Below are positions 26,293-35,508 of a stretch of DNA of 64,000 nucleotides, piece after piece; within the stretch, counting starts at the first letter, position 1, and the number at the start of each line of letters is the position of its first letter. This stretch comes from Clostridia bacterium (lineage in GTDB: Bacteria > Bacillota > Clostridia > Lachnospirales > Anaerotignaceae): positions 1 to 64,000 of the forward strand of contig RZZU01000006.1 of the NCBI GenBank assembly GCA_009929735.1, given 5' to 3'. Under the pieces are notes generated by a model that was not told where the DNA came from, searched no databases, and saw only the letters and a list, made by a program, of their open reading frames with translations. The translations under genes and the position numbers were made by a program.

Positions 26293-26316
26293 TTGAAATT
26301 AAAGGAGGAAATTACT

Positions 26317-27795
26317 GTGGAAAAGTTCGATATTTATAAGGATATTGCAGAAAGAACGGGTGGAGATATTTATATTGGTGTGGTTGGCCCTGTGCGCACA
26401 GGAAAGTCAACATTTATCAAGCGATTTATGGATTTATTGGTGCTTCCAAACATTCCCAATGCTCACTCCAGAGAGCGGGCGAAGGATGAATTACCGCAAT
26501 CCGCATCGGGTAAAACAATTATGACGACAGAGCCGAAGTTTGTTCCCAATGAAGCGGTTCAGATTACGCTTGGTGACAATACCAATATGCGAGTGCGCAT
26601 GATTGACTGCGTGGGGTATTTAGTTCCAGAAGCGGAAGGTCATATGGATGGGGAAATGCCCCGTATGGTACATACACCTTGGTCAGAAGATGCAATGCCA
26701 TTTTTGGAAGCGGCAGAAATGGGGACAAAAAAGGTAATAACGGATCATTCTACCATTGGGATTGTGGTAACAACGGATGGGTCGGTAACCGAATTGTCCA
26801 GAGAAAATTACGTTGAGGCGGAGGAAAGAGTTGTAAATGAGCTTAAGGATATGGGGAAACCTTTTGTCATCCTTTTGAATACAGCCACACCCTATGGTGA
26901 GCCGACTGCTTTATTAGTGCAGGAATTGGAAGAAAAATACGGTGTTCCGGTTATCGCTGTAAATGTTGCACAGTTGAAGGCGGACGACATTAAAAAGATT
27001 TTGGAAGAGGTATTATATCAATTTCCAATGCGTGAGATTCGGTTTTATTTCCCCGGTTGGGTAGAAACCTTGGAGGATGGGCATTGGCTGAAAAAATCTC
27101 TGGTTGAGGGATTGAAAGAGATTATGGGGAAGGCAGAGAGGCTGGCCGATGTTCCCAATGCGATTATAGGCTTAGAAAATAAAGATTTTTTAAAGAAAGT
27201 TTTTTCAGATCGTATGCTGCCCGGCGAGGGTGCTGTGGATGTGGTGTTAACGTTTGATGACGGTTTATTTTATCGTATTTTAAGCGAAACGGTTGATCTT
27301 CCCATTGAAAATGATTACGCCTTGATTTCTACCATTCGTATGCTTTCTGAAACAAAGAAAGAATATGACAAAATTTCATCTGCATTGAATGATGTAAAAC
27401 GCAAGGGGTATGGCGTGGTTACACCTGTGTTCGAAGAAATTTCTTTAGAAAAGCCTGAGGTATTTAAGCAAGGAAGCCGTTATGGCATTAAGCTGCGGGC
27501 AAAGGGGGAATCCATCCACTTAATTAAGGCGGATGTGGAAACGGAAGTATCACCGATTATCGGGAATGAGGAGCAATCCAGAGAGTTTATAGATAATTTG
27601 ATTGCAGATTATGAATCAGAGCCTGAAAAAATTTGGGACTTAAATATTTTTGGACGTACATTGAGCTCCATGGTAAGCGATGGTATGCAGAACAAGATTT
27701 ATCGTATGCCTGAGGATGCCCAAATGAAGTTGGCAGAGACCCTGCAAAAGATCGTAAACGAAGGAAGCGGCGGTTTGATTTGCATTATTCTTTAA
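26317..27795 (+). CDS. spoIVA: stage IV sporulation protein A (coat morphogenetic ATPase)
   Basis: 492 residues from the GTG after AAAGGAGGAA, the same length as the Bacillus protein. Walker A is GPVRTGKST near residues 24-32, and TMTTEPKF-type switch (IMTTEPKFVPNEAV) and IDCVGYLVPEAEGHM follow. The C-terminus ends EGSGGLICIIL, typical of the family. It polymerises with ATP hydrolysis on the forespore to form the basement layer of the spore coat. Its presence marks the organism as an endospore former. It is monocistronic between its promoter and a strong terminator. Confidence 0.98.
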   Translation: MEKFDIYKDIAERTGGDIYIGVVGPVRTGKSTFIKRFMDLLVLPNIPNAHSRERAKDELPQSASGKTIMTTEPKFVPNEAVQITLGDNTNMRVRMIDCVGYLVPEAEGHMDGEMPRMVHTPWSEDAMPFLEAAEMGTKKVITDHSTIGIVVTTDGSVTELSRENYVEAEERVVNELKDMGKPFVILLNTATPYGEPTALLVQELEEKYGVPVIAVNVAQLKADDIKKILEEVLYQFPMREIRFYFPGWVETLEDGHWLKKSLVEGLKEIMGKAERLADVPNAIIGLENKDFLKKVFSDRMLPGEGAVDVVLTFDDGLFYRILSETVDLPIENDYALISTIRMLSETKKEYDKISSALNDVKRKGYGVVTPVFEEISLEKPEVFKQGSRYGIKLRAKGESIHLIKADVETEVSPIIGNEEQSREFIDNLIADYESEPEKIWDLNIFGRTLSSMVSDGMQNKIYRMPEDAQMKLAETLQKIVNEGSGGLICIIL

Positions 27796-27840
27796 TGCGC
27801 AAAACGGTTGTTGTCAAAAGACAGCAACCGTTTTGTTTTA
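27790..27840 (+). terminator. spoIVA terminator; copy 1 of an island-flanking repeat
   Basis: AAAACGGTTG (27801-27810) pairs with CAACCGTTTT (27825-27834), then GTTTTA. The segment from 27790 to 27837 recurs with roughly ten differences at 36986-37032, on the far side of the hydrogenase genes. Confidence 0.85.
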
Positions 27841-27863
27841 TAATAAACAGGCCACCGTTTTGA

Positions 27864-27971
27864 GATTGCTACGACGAGGTTAAAAACCCTGCTGGTAAAT
27901 CAGCCGAAGCTACAAGCAACGCAGCGAAAGACTAGTAGCTGAAAATGATCAGTGAAGGAGAAGGGTGTTGA
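27864..27971 (+). pseudogene. possible 3' tail of an IS605-type tnpB with structured RNA
   Basis: One register reads DEVKNPAGKSAEATSNAAKD, two stops, then LKMISEGEG. The SAE(A/G)TSNAAKD string recalls the C-terminal tails of some clostridial TnpB proteins. The same DNA forms three successive hairpins (GGTTaaaAACC, GCTG/CAGC, AGCTAC 27908-27913 with GTAGCT 27935-27940), as expected at the RNA-encoding right end of such elements. The rest of the element is absent. The identification rests on memory and a short match. Confidence 0.35.
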
Positions 27972-28096
27972 AAAAGCCATATTTCTTGAAACAAAGTTTG
28001 GCATGGTAATAAACAAAATAAAATAAGCATAGTATGTACTTAGGATAAGCTTTAATTAGCACTGGCATATGTCTAATAAAAAAGAGGAGGAAAAAT

Positions 28097-28531
28097 ATGG
28101 CGTGTTTTGTTGTACCTATGACAGAAGCAATTATTGTTTCTGTGGTAAAACATATTGCGAAAAAGAAGGAGGAAAAGGCTTTATCAGAAGCTTCAACTTT
28201 AGGGAAAGGCGAGGACGTTTCTTTCATGGAAGAAAACCATACCACACAGACCGGTTTAAGTTGGACGCAAAAACTAGGCTGGTTAAACGCTTTGTTATGG
28301 GGTGGTGTATTTTTACTGGCTGTCGAACATATTTGGCATGGGGAAGTAATTCTATGGCCGCCGTTTTTAACAGCAATGAGAAATCCAAATGATATTCCTA
28401 TTATGCTTCATGAGATGGCTTCGGTTGGTACGTCTATGGCAATATTTGTGACATTGGTGTGGGTGGGTATGGTTTTTATTGCGGAACAGAAAATGAAGCG
28501 CAGTTTCTGCAAAGGCTTCAACAGAAATTAA
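28097..28531 (+). CDS. hydrogenase-associated membrane protein
   Basis: 144 residues after AGAGGAGG. A cytoplasmic N-terminal stretch with a charged segment (KKKEEKA) is followed by two hydrophobic helices: WLNALLWGGVFLLAVEHIWHG (split by a conserved-looking EHIWHGE) and GTSMAIFVTLVWVGMVFIA. Several histidines face the membrane (EHIWH, LHEMA). First gene of the hydrogenase operon, so with the next protein it may anchor the enzyme or pass electrons to the membrane. No named family. Confidence 0.72.
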   Translation: MACFVVPMTEAIIVSVVKHIAKKKEEKALSEASTLGKGEDVSFMEENHTTQTGLSWTQKLGWLNALLWGGVFLLAVEHIWHGEVILWPPFLTAMRNPNDIPIMLHEMASVGTSMAIFVTLVWVGMVFIAEQKMKRSFCKGFNRN

Positions 28532-28543
28532 AGGAGGGATGAT

Positions 28544-28825
28544 ATGTATTTTATTCTTACGGCATTAGCAGCCATTGTCACCACAATATTATGGTATAGG
28601 ATATCAGAAGATAAGTATCAGTTGAGCACACTTTGTTTTATCTATTGGGGTGCAACACTCATGTGGCTTGTAGATCATGTGATTGCCTTTTTGGATGAAG
28701 GCGGAGCATTTTTTGAAATGACACTGGATGCAACCTTGCTGGGAATTATTGTTGTTCTATGCGGTTTTTTCGTATGGGGAATGATTACATTTGTAAAGGT
28801 TACAAAGGGAACACTAAAAAATTAG
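28544..28825 (+). CDS. small hydrogenase-associated membrane protein
   Basis: 93 residues with three hydrophobic helices (ILTALAAIVTTILWY; LCFIYWGATLMWLVDHVIAF; LLGIIVVLCGFFVWGMITFV). A histidine sits in WLVDHV at the end of helix 2. GGAGGGATGAT precedes the ATG, 12 bases after the previous gene. Probably acts with that protein; function unknown. Confidence 0.72.
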   Translation: MYFILTALAAIVTTILWYRISEDKYQLSTLCFIYWGATLMWLVDHVIAFLDEGGAFFEMTLDATLLGIIVVLCGFFVWGMITFVKVTKGTLKN

Positions 28826-28862
28826 GGTTTCATAGCGTACGAATTAAGAACGGGGTAGAGGC

Positions 28863-29324
28863 ATGATAAAGCTGGTTGCCATCGGGAATCGATTTATGAA
28901 GGATGACGGTATTGCAATTAAGGTTGCTGAGAACTTGGAACAAAGCCTGCATAATCTAAATGTTGAGGTTATTTTCGGCGAAACAGACTGTCAAAGCAGT
29001 TTCTGTTTATTAAATCAGGAGGATTTTGTGTTTATTTTGGATGCATTTTATGAAGGAGCAGAGCCGGGAAGCATTCATTTATTCAGCCTTAAAAATGCCA
29101 TGGCGCTATCTTCGGGCTCCTTGATGCAGCATGATATGAGTATCATTGACTTAATGAAGCTTTATAAAAGTAAATGGAGGGGCTACTTTATTGGCGTTGA
29201 AATCGCTGAATTGGACTTTGGGGATGAACTTAGTTCTGTTTTGCAAGGGAAGTTTCAACAAATTTGTTTAGAGGTAGAGAAAAATATAGAAAAAATTATA
29301 TTGGAGGAAATCAATTATGCATGA
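28863..29324 (+). CDS. hydrogenase maturation protease (HycI/HyaD type)
   Basis: 153 residues. The nickel-sensing residues of this peptidase family appear as GNRFMKDDGIAI, the aspartate in FILDAFYEGAEPGS and the histidine in MQHDMSI. It should cut the C-terminal extension after His444 of the large subunit encoded at the end of the operon. The gene overlaps the next by eight bases. Confidence 0.85.
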   Translation: MIKLVAIGNRFMKDDGIAIKVAENLEQSLHNLNVEVIFGETDCQSSFCLLNQEDFVFILDAFYEGAEPGSIHLFSLKNAMALSSGSLMQHDMSIIDLMKLYKSKWRGYFIGVEIAELDFGDELSSVLQGKFQQICLEVEKNIEKIILEEINYA

Positions 29325-29577
29325 TACTTTTTTAAATCAAAATTTATATGATGCGATTGTTAACTTGTGTAAAGAAAGTGCAATAGAAAAAATTACGAAA
29401 CTGGCCATTACGGTACATACACACAGCCATATCAGCGAAGGCAGTATTCGTGAATATTTTGCGGATAGGAAAAACAAACTCATGGGAACTTGGACGAATA
29501 TCGTGGTTGATAAGAAAGAAATAGAGCCACTTACTGCAACCATTGAACAGATTGATGGAGAAAAAAAGAATGAGTAA
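29317..29577 (+). CDS. minimal HypA-like nickel chaperone lacking the zinc domain
   Basis: 86 residues beginning MHD, where HypA begins MHE with the nickel-binding His2. The helix-strand pattern (NLYDAIVNLCKESAIEKI, KLAITVHTHSHISEGS) follows HypA, but the protein ends where HypA would have its CxxC...CxxC zinc domain. It has just one cysteine and an HTHSH cluster. Given the hyp context a nickel-delivery role is reasonable but unproven. The start overlaps the protease gene, and its own end overlaps hypF. Confidence 0.55.
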   Translation: MHDTFLNQNLYDAIVNLCKESAIEKITKLAITVHTHSHISEGSIREYFADRKNKLMGTWTNIVVDKKEIEPLTATIEQIDGEKKNE

Positions 29578-31858
29578 AGCTGCAAGTTTACGGATACAAA
29601 TCCATGGAATTGTGCAAGGGGTCGGTATGCGGCCCTTTATTTATAAAACGGCAAAAGCCTTTCAACTCACAGGTTTTGTAAAAAACAAAGGCTCGTCTGT
29701 GGAGATTGTTGTTTCTGGTGAACAATGTGCAATGGATGGGTTTTTATATGAATTAAAAAACAATCCGCCGTCCAATGCAATAATCCACAACATCAGCATG
29801 ACACCTCATACAAAAGTTGATTTTCAGGATTTTAGAATTTTACATAGTTCCAAAAATACACAGATAGAGGGATGTATTCTTCCTGATCTGGCAGTATGCG
29901 AGGACTGCTTGGAAGATATCCGAAATCAAAGGAACAGACGGTTTGAATATGCATTTACAAACTGCACAAATTGCGGCTCCAGATATTCTATTATAAAAGA
30001 GCTTCCCTATGACAGAGGGAATACATCAATGGGTTGTTTTTCCATGTGTTCTAAGTGCAGTGATGAATATGAAAAACCCGAGGACAGGAGATTTCACGCA
30101 CAGCCCAACTGTTGCCCCGCTTGTGGGCCAAAGTATAGCTTATTGAACTGCCATGGTTTACAAGTCAATTGTGAAAGCCCGATTGAAGAAACCAAACAAC
30201 GACTGAAGGAAGGAAAAATTATAGCAATAAAGGGGATAGGGGGTTATCATCTTGTTTGCAATGCAGAGGATGAAACTGCAATTTCAACTTTACGAATTAG
30301 AAAAAAGAGGCCCTGCAAGCCGTTTGCAATTATGGCATATAAAATAGAAGATATAAAACAAATTTGTACTTTAAGCAATTTAGAAGAAGAGACCATTTCA
30401 AACAACAAACGGCCAATTGTACTACTGAATAAAAATAGTAATACATTACTTTCTGATATGATTGCACCGAATATTCATCAATATGGTGTTATGCTGCCCT
30501 ACACACCCCTTCATTATCTTCTATTTGAGGATAGTTTGAAATATTTGGTTATGACCAGCGGGAATATCAGCGGAATGCCTATTTGTTATAAAGATAAAGA
30601 TGCACAAGAGCGTTTAAGTCAAGTGGCTGATTTTTTCCTTGTATACAATCGTGAAATCATGACGCCAATTGATGATTCTGTTGTCAAAGTACTTAATGAG
30701 GATGTGTTAATTAGCCGGTGTGGTCGGGGGTATGCCCCCATGTCATTACCTATGGACTCACCCTATGAAATATTATCGCTGGGTGGTAATCAAAAAGCAT
30801 CTGTTTGTTTCCTACATCATAAGATTGCTCATATCAGCCAATATTTAGGAGAGCTTCATTTTTTGGAAGCTTGTAATGAATATAGAGCTGTGATAGATAG
30901 GCTATCTCGACTTTTAAATGCAAACCCTGAAATCATTGCCCATGATTTACATCCTAATTATTTTTCAACCCAATTTGCAAAGAAACTGGAAAAGAAAACG
31001 ATAGCGGTTCAGCATCATCATGCACATATGGCTGGGTGTATGGCAGAGCATGGATTTCAAGGGGATGGAATTGGCATTATTTTTGATGGCACCGGTATGG
31101 GAATAGATGAAACCATATGGGGCGGCGAGTTTTTGGTTGGCAATCGATCAAAATTTAAGAGGGTTGGGCATTTAGAGTATGTTACGTTACAGGGGGCTGA
31201 CTCTGCCATAGAAGAACCTTGGAAATGTGCGTTATCCTATCTTTATACAATGAATGAAGACATAGAAATTTATTTCCCTGGTTTAGATGGACTACAGATG
31301 CAGATTGTAAAAAAAGCGTTGTTAAACAAGGTGAATTGTTATCAATCATCCAGTATGGGTAGGTTTTTCGACTGCATCGCAGCCCTTACTTTGCATCGCA
31401 GCCACATTTCTTATGAGGCACAGGCGGCAATTGAGCTTGAGGCAATGGTGGATTCAACAATAAATGATGAATACTATTTTTCAATAGTTGAAGTGGAGGA
31501 TGGCACGATCATATTGGAGTATCAAAGTATCTTAAGAGGCGTATTGGAGGATTTAAAAAATCAACAACCTATTTCGGGCATATCTGCGAAATTTCACAAT
31601 ACAATTTGTAATGCAACCGTAGCGTGCGCTTGTCGCATCAGAGAAAAATTTCATTTAGACAATGTTTTTTTAAGTGGAGGGGTTTTTGAAAATGCTTATC
31701 TCTTAAAAAATATTGTTTTTGGGCTAAAAAGGTCTGGCTTTCATGTGTTTTTTAACAGGAAAGTACCTTCCAATGATGGAGGTTTGTCTTTTGGCCAAGC
31801 AGCCGCAGCGGCATCAATTTTGGAGGAGGGAGCTTATGTGCCTGGCAATTCCGACTAA
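29570..31858 (+). CDS. hypF: carbamoyltransferase HypF
   Basis: 762 residues from the ATG at 29570. In order: acylphosphatase domain (HGIVQGVGMRPFIYKTA), two zinc fingers (CEDCLEDI, CTNCGSRY, CSKCSDEY, CPACGP), a YrdC-like domain (GGYHLVCNAEDETAI) and a Kae1-like domain with QHHHAHMAGCMAEH and FDGTGMG. It uses carbamoyl phosphate to carbamoylate HypE as the source of the cyanide ligands. The end overlaps hypC by 23 bases. Confidence 0.96.
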   Translation: MSKAASLRIQIHGIVQGVGMRPFIYKTAKAFQLTGFVKNKGSSVEIVVSGEQCAMDGFLYELKNNPPSNAIIHNISMTPHTKVDFQDFRILHSSKNTQIEGCILPDLAVCEDCLEDIRNQRNRRFEYAFTNCTNCGSRYSIIKELPYDRGNTSMGCFSMCSKCSDEYEKPEDRRFHAQPNCCPACGPKYSLLNCHGLQVNCESPIEETKQRLKEGKIIAIKGIGGYHLVCNAEDETAISTLRIRKKRPCKPFAIMAYKIEDIKQICTLSNLEEETISNNKRPIVLLNKNSNTLLSDMIAPNIHQYGVMLPYTPLHYLLFEDSLKYLVMTSGNISGMPICYKDKDAQERLSQVADFFLVYNREIMTPIDDSVVKVLNEDVLISRCGRGYAPMSLPMDSPYEILSLGGNQKASVCFLHHKIAHISQYLGELHFLEACNEYRAVIDRLSRLLNANPEIIAHDLHPNYFSTQFAKKLEKKTIAVQHHHAHMAGCMAEHGFQGDGIGIIFDGTGMGIDETIWGGEFLVGNRSKFKRVGHLEYVTLQGADSAIEEPWKCALSYLYTMNEDIEIYFPGLDGLQMQIVKKALLNKVNCYQSSSMGRFFDCIAALTLHRSHISYEAQAAIELEAMVDSTINDEYYFSIVEVEDGTIILEYQSILRGVLEDLKNQQPISGISAKFHNTICNATVACACRIREKFHLDNVFLSGGVFENAYLLKNIVFGLKRSGFHVFFNRKVPSNDGGLSFGQAAAAASILEEGAYVPGNSD

Positions 31859-32063
31859 GATAACTTCGGTTTACGGAAGTTATGCCTATGCTGAAACAAT
31901 GGGAATTCGGCAAAAAATAAATATTCAGTTAATCGAAAATCCTATGCCTGGTGATTTTGTGCTATTACATGCTGGCTTTGCCATTGAAAAAATTGACCAA
32001 CAGGAATATATTTTTCTGAATCATACACTGAATGAGATGATAAAAGATGATGAAAATGAATAA
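31836..32063 (+). CDS. hypC: hydrogenase assembly chaperone HypC
   Basis: 75 residues from ATGTGC; the N-terminal MCLAIPTKI is the HypC signature with the Cys2 that binds the Fe(CN)2CO precursor. GGAGGGAGC precedes the ATG. It carries the iron unit from HypD to the large subunit. Confidence 0.95.
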   Translation: MCLAIPTKITSVYGSYAYAETMGIRQKINIQLIENPMPGDFVLLHAGFAIEKIDQQEYIFLNHTLNEMIKDDENE

Positions 32064-33090
32064 AGAATGTAAGAAGACAATACGAATTATGGAAGTTTGC
32101 GGAACGCATACACAAGCCATTTCAAAATCAGGCATACGATATTTGTTGCCGAATCATGTGAAGCTGTTGTCAGGCCCAGGTTGTCCCGTCTGTGTTACAA
32201 ACGAGTCTTATATTGATGCGGCAATCGGATTGCTTTCTCATGATCATGTGATTCTCGTCACCTTTGGGGATATGTTAAAAGTGAGAGGCACTTCTTCAAG
32301 CCTTTCTGAAAAAAAGATGAAAGATAATGTGATTACCATATATTCTCCAGAGGATGCAATCACATTGGCACGGAAATGGCCACAAAAAATAGTTGTATTT
32401 TTAGCAGTAGGATTTGAAACCACAGCGCCTATTATGGCGGCAACCATAAAAAATGCATATGAAAATGGGCCGGAGAACCTTTTTTTTCTAACAGCGCTAA
32501 AACGGATGGAGCCAATCCTACGTTTTATCCTTGAGGATGAGAGAAACAAGATTGATGGGCTCATTTGTCCCGGCCACGTTGCATCGGTTTTGGGGGCGGA
32601 TGCATTTCAATTTGTGACGAAAGAATATCAGGTTCCAGCCGTAGTATGCGGGTTTGAAGCAGAGGATTTGAAAGCAGGAATTTACAACCTTTTAGACCAA
32701 ATAGAAGGGGAAAGACCCGTTTCTTTTCTCAATTTATATCAGCGTTGTGTTCGTAATACCGGAAACAGATTGGCAAAAGAATGTATGGACGAAGTTTTTC
32801 AAAAAGAAGATGGATATTGGAGAGGTATCGGGAAAGTTTCAAATTCTGCATTGGGGTTGAGGGAGAAATATCAAAGACTTGATGTGAAAAACAAATTTGA
32901 TCTTTCCGAAGAAATCATTTCGAATCCTTCTGCTTGCCAATGTAGGGAGATCATTCTTGGATTAAAAGCACCCTATGAATGTAAGCAATTTGGGGTAAGG
33001 TGTACGCCTGAAACTCCATTGGGACCTTGTATGATATCTTCTGAAGGGTCTTGCTCCGCTCATTACAAATATGGGAGGGTAATTTTTTGA
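32047..33090 (+). CDS. hypD: hydrogenase maturation factor HypD
   Basis: 347 residues. Conserved motifs: VCGTHTQAISKSG, LSGPGCPVCVT, VGFETTAP and a C-terminal cysteine set for the [4Fe-4S] cluster (CQCREI, CKQFGVRCTPETPLGPCM). It assembles the Fe(CN)2CO unit with HypC and HypE. The stop TGA overlaps the hypE TTG start (TTGA). Confidence 0.96.
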   Translation: MMKMNKECKKTIRIMEVCGTHTQAISKSGIRYLLPNHVKLLSGPGCPVCVTNESYIDAAIGLLSHDHVILVTFGDMLKVRGTSSSLSEKKMKDNVITIYSPEDAITLARKWPQKIVVFLAVGFETTAPIMAATIKNAYENGPENLFFLTALKRMEPILRFILEDERNKIDGLICPGHVASVLGADAFQFVTKEYQVPAVVCGFEAEDLKAGIYNLLDQIEGERPVSFLNLYQRCVRNTGNRLAKECMDEVFQKEDGYWRGIGKVSNSALGLREKYQRLDVKNKFDLSEEIISNPSACQCREIILGLKAPYECKQFGVRCTPETPLGPCMISSEGSCSAHYKYGRVIF

Positions 33091-34088
33091 CAAATAAAAT
33101 TGAATTGCATCATGGTGATGGTGGCGTAAAGACAAGTGAGTTAATTCAAAAAGTTTTTCTGAAATGCTATGGCAACGATAGGGAAGTTCCCTTGAGTGAT
33201 TCATTTGTTTTTACAACAAAATCCAGTAAATTAGCTTTTACTACTGATAGCTTTGTTGTGCAACCACTGTTTTTTCGTGGTGGAGATATTGGTAAGCTTG
33301 CGGTGTGTGGCACTTTGAATGATCTTGTAACAGCGGGGGCAAAACCCCTTTATCTCAGTGCAAGTTTTATTATTGAAGAAGGCTTTGACATAGATATTTT
33401 ATGTAGAATAGCACAGTCGATGGGTGGTATTTGCAAAGAGAACGGCGTAAGAATTGTTACGGGAGATACAAAGGTAGTTGAAAAAGGAAGTGCTGACGGA
33501 TTATTTATTAATACCGCTGGAATTGGAGTTGTGTCTGGGCATTATTCTCCTTGTGAAATCGAAGCTGGGGATGAAATTATTATTACAGGTACCATTGCAG
33601 AGCATGGCACCGCCATTTTGCTTGATCGATATGATCTTTCTGTAGAAACCAATATGATCAGTGATTGCTATGCTCTGAATTATCTCATTACAGACTTAAA
33701 AGCGGAACTTCCATATATAAAATTGATGAAAGATCCAACAAGAGGAGGGGTGGCAACGGCTCTGAATGAAATAGTAGCCCATGTGGGCAATAACGTGGAA
33801 TTAATTGAAAATAGAATACCAATCACTACACAAGTGAAAGCAATCAATAATATTTTAGGAATTGACCCGTTGTATCTTGCTTGTGAAGGCAGAATGATTT
33901 TGGTGGTCAAAAAAGGTTTTGGAAACAGGACGCTTCAAGCGTTAAAACAAATTTGTGGTAATCACGATGCACAAATGATTGGTCACTTTACGAAAGACTG
34001 CCAAAAGCTTGTTTATTTGCAGACGGATATTGGAGGGAAACGTGTACTTCCAAGTTTGGAGGGTCAGACTGTGCCTAGAATTTGTTGA
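33087..34088 (+). CDS. hypE: hydrogenase maturation factor HypE
   Basis: 333 residues from TTG at 33087, with GGGAGGG upstream and coupled to hypD. ATP-binding motifs are HHGDGGVKTSELIQ, FTTDSFVV and GDTKVVEKG. The chain ends PRIC, the C-terminal cysteine that is carbamoylated and dehydrated to thiocyanate. Full length. Confidence 0.96.
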   Translation: MTNKIELHHGDGGVKTSELIQKVFLKCYGNDREVPLSDSFVFTTKSSKLAFTTDSFVVQPLFFRGGDIGKLAVCGTLNDLVTAGAKPLYLSASFIIEEGFDIDILCRIAQSMGGICKENGVRIVTGDTKVVEKGSADGLFINTAGIGVVSGHYSPCEIEAGDEIIITGTIAEHGTAILLDRYDLSVETNMISDCYALNYLITDLKAELPYIKLMKDPTRGGVATALNEIVAHVGNNVELIENRIPITTQVKAINNILGIDPLYLACEGRMILVVKKGFGNRTLQALKQICGNHDAQMIGHFTKDCQKLVYLQTDIGGKRVLPSLEGQTVPRIC

Positions 34089-34116
34089 CATAATCACGGC
34101 TTAACATAGGGGGGGT

Positions 34117-34590
34117 ATGATGGAATTAGAACTATTTTTGGAATCAATTCGTAAAAGCATGAAGGAAATACATACAGATATCGACGAGCTTTGCGTCAAT
34201 AACACCATGAATGATCATCACGTGTTAGAGCATTTGAATCGAGAAATTATGATACTTGACGGTAAAATACAAAAGCTTGTCAAGTCAAATCAGCTAGGAG
34301 CTGCAGAAATCCCTGTCCCTCATCCTAAAGATAATGCAGAGGACATAAACGAAATTAGCACAACAAGATCTATTTCAAGGGAAGAATTAGCGATGAGCGA
34401 TGGAAAGAATGGAAATCCTGCGTATGTTGCAATTAATGGGTTTGTCTATGATGTGACAAATAGTCCGGCTTGGGCAGCAGGTACGCATTTTGGTCTGAGT
34501 GGAGGGCGAGATTTGACAAATGCATTTGCGTCCTGTCATGCAGGAGAAAATATTCTAAACAAGCTACCTGTTGTAGGTTTTTTATCCTAA
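34117..34590 (+). CDS. cytochrome b5-like heme-binding domain protein
   Basis: 157 residues after GGGGGG. The N-terminal half is a helical or coiled segment (residues 1-60). The C-terminal half is a cytochrome b5-like/MAPR domain: NPAYVAINGFVYDVTNSPAW, GTHFGLSGGRDLT and FASCHAGENIL. The two heme-side positions would come from Y/H residues in these strings. No signal peptide, so it is cytoplasmic. Lying directly before the hydrogenase subunits, it may be an electron carrier for the enzyme; that is inference. Confidence 0.82.
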   Translation: MMELELFLESIRKSMKEIHTDIDELCVNNTMNDHHVLEHLNREIMILDGKIQKLVKSNQLGAAEIPVPHPKDNAEDINEISTTRSISREELAMSDGKNGNPAYVAINGFVYDVTNSPAWAAGTHFGLSGGRDLTNAFASCHAGENILNKLPVVGFLS

Positions 34591-34609
34591 TGAATAGTTG
34601 GTGAGAAAT

Positions 34610-35506
34610 ATGAGTGTAGATAACTTGAAGTGTCCCTATCAAGAAGGCAAATTAAAAGCCACCGAAAGCCTTGTTGCAAGGGTAAAAAGTGAGATAATCC
34701 ATAAAAAATTAGAAAAAACGAATCTTGTCTGGCTTGAGTTAAATGGATGCGCAGGAAATATCATTTCGTTGCTTAATGGTCAAAGTCCAGATTTTCAGTA
34801 TCTTATTACACAAATGACGAACTTCATGTATAGCAATAGCTTGGTTGCCGCTGAGGGAAGCGAGGCTATGGATCATTTATTTCGTGTAATTGGTTCGGAT
34901 TTCATTCTTGCGGTGGAGGGAGCTGTTTCCTTAAAAGAGGATGGAATTTATAACATTATTGGTCGGCAAAAGGAGCATGCAGTGACGGGGTTGGAAGCAG
35001 TCAAAAAACTGGGGGAAAAAGCAGCATATGTTATCGCAGTGGGGGCGTGTGCAGCCCATGGCGGTGTATCAGCAGCAAGGCCTAATCCAACAGAATGTGT
35101 TGGTGTACATGAGGTTTTGCAAAGAAAAGTAATTCAATTGCCAGGTTGTCCATGCCATCCCGATTGGTTTATGGGGACGCTTGCATATATTATGTTATAT
35201 GGGGATCCCCCCATGGATAGCAGAAATCGTCCTTTGATGTTTTACAGCACAACCATTCATGATAGGTGCCCAAGGAGATCTTACTTTGAGCGTGGAATTT
35301 TTGCAAGTAAGCTTGGAGAAAAAACGTGTATGTTTAAAATGGGCTGTCGTGGCCCCGTAACCCGAATTGATTGCCCCATTCGACAATGGAATGGACATGT
35401 AAATTGGCCGATTGAGGATGATTCCCCTTGCATTGGTTGTGCGCAATTCGGTTTTCCTGATGCCATGGAGCCTTTTGTTAATTTTGATACAACGAAAGGG
35501 GAGTAA
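34610..35506 (+). CDS. [NiFe] hydrogenase small subunit
   Basis: 298 residues from the ATG at 34610; no Tat signal is visible, so the enzyme is probably cytoplasmic. The proximal-cluster region reads ELNGCAGNIISLLNG, with C47 present but Asn50 where the usual CxGC has its second cysteine. The other proximal ligands are in GACAAHGG and LPGCPCHP. Distal and medial clusters look normal: HDRCPRRSYFERG, CMFKMGCRGP, DCPIRQWN and PCIGCAQFGFPD. It relays electrons from the NiFe site. Confidence 0.93.
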   Translation: MSVDNLKCPYQEGKLKATESLVARVKSEIIHKKLEKTNLVWLELNGCAGNIISLLNGQSPDFQYLITQMTNFMYSNSLVAAEGSEAMDHLFRVIGSDFILAVEGAVSLKEDGIYNIIGRQKEHAVTGLEAVKKLGEKAAYVIAVGACAAHGGVSAARPNPTECVGVHEVLQRKVIQLPGCPCHPDWFMGTLAYIMLYGDPPMDSRNRPLMFYSTTIHDRCPRRSYFERGIFASKLGEKTCMFKMGCRGPVTRIDCPIRQWNGHVNWPIEDDSPCIGCAQFGFPDAMEPFVNFDTTKGE

Positions 35507-35508
35507 AT

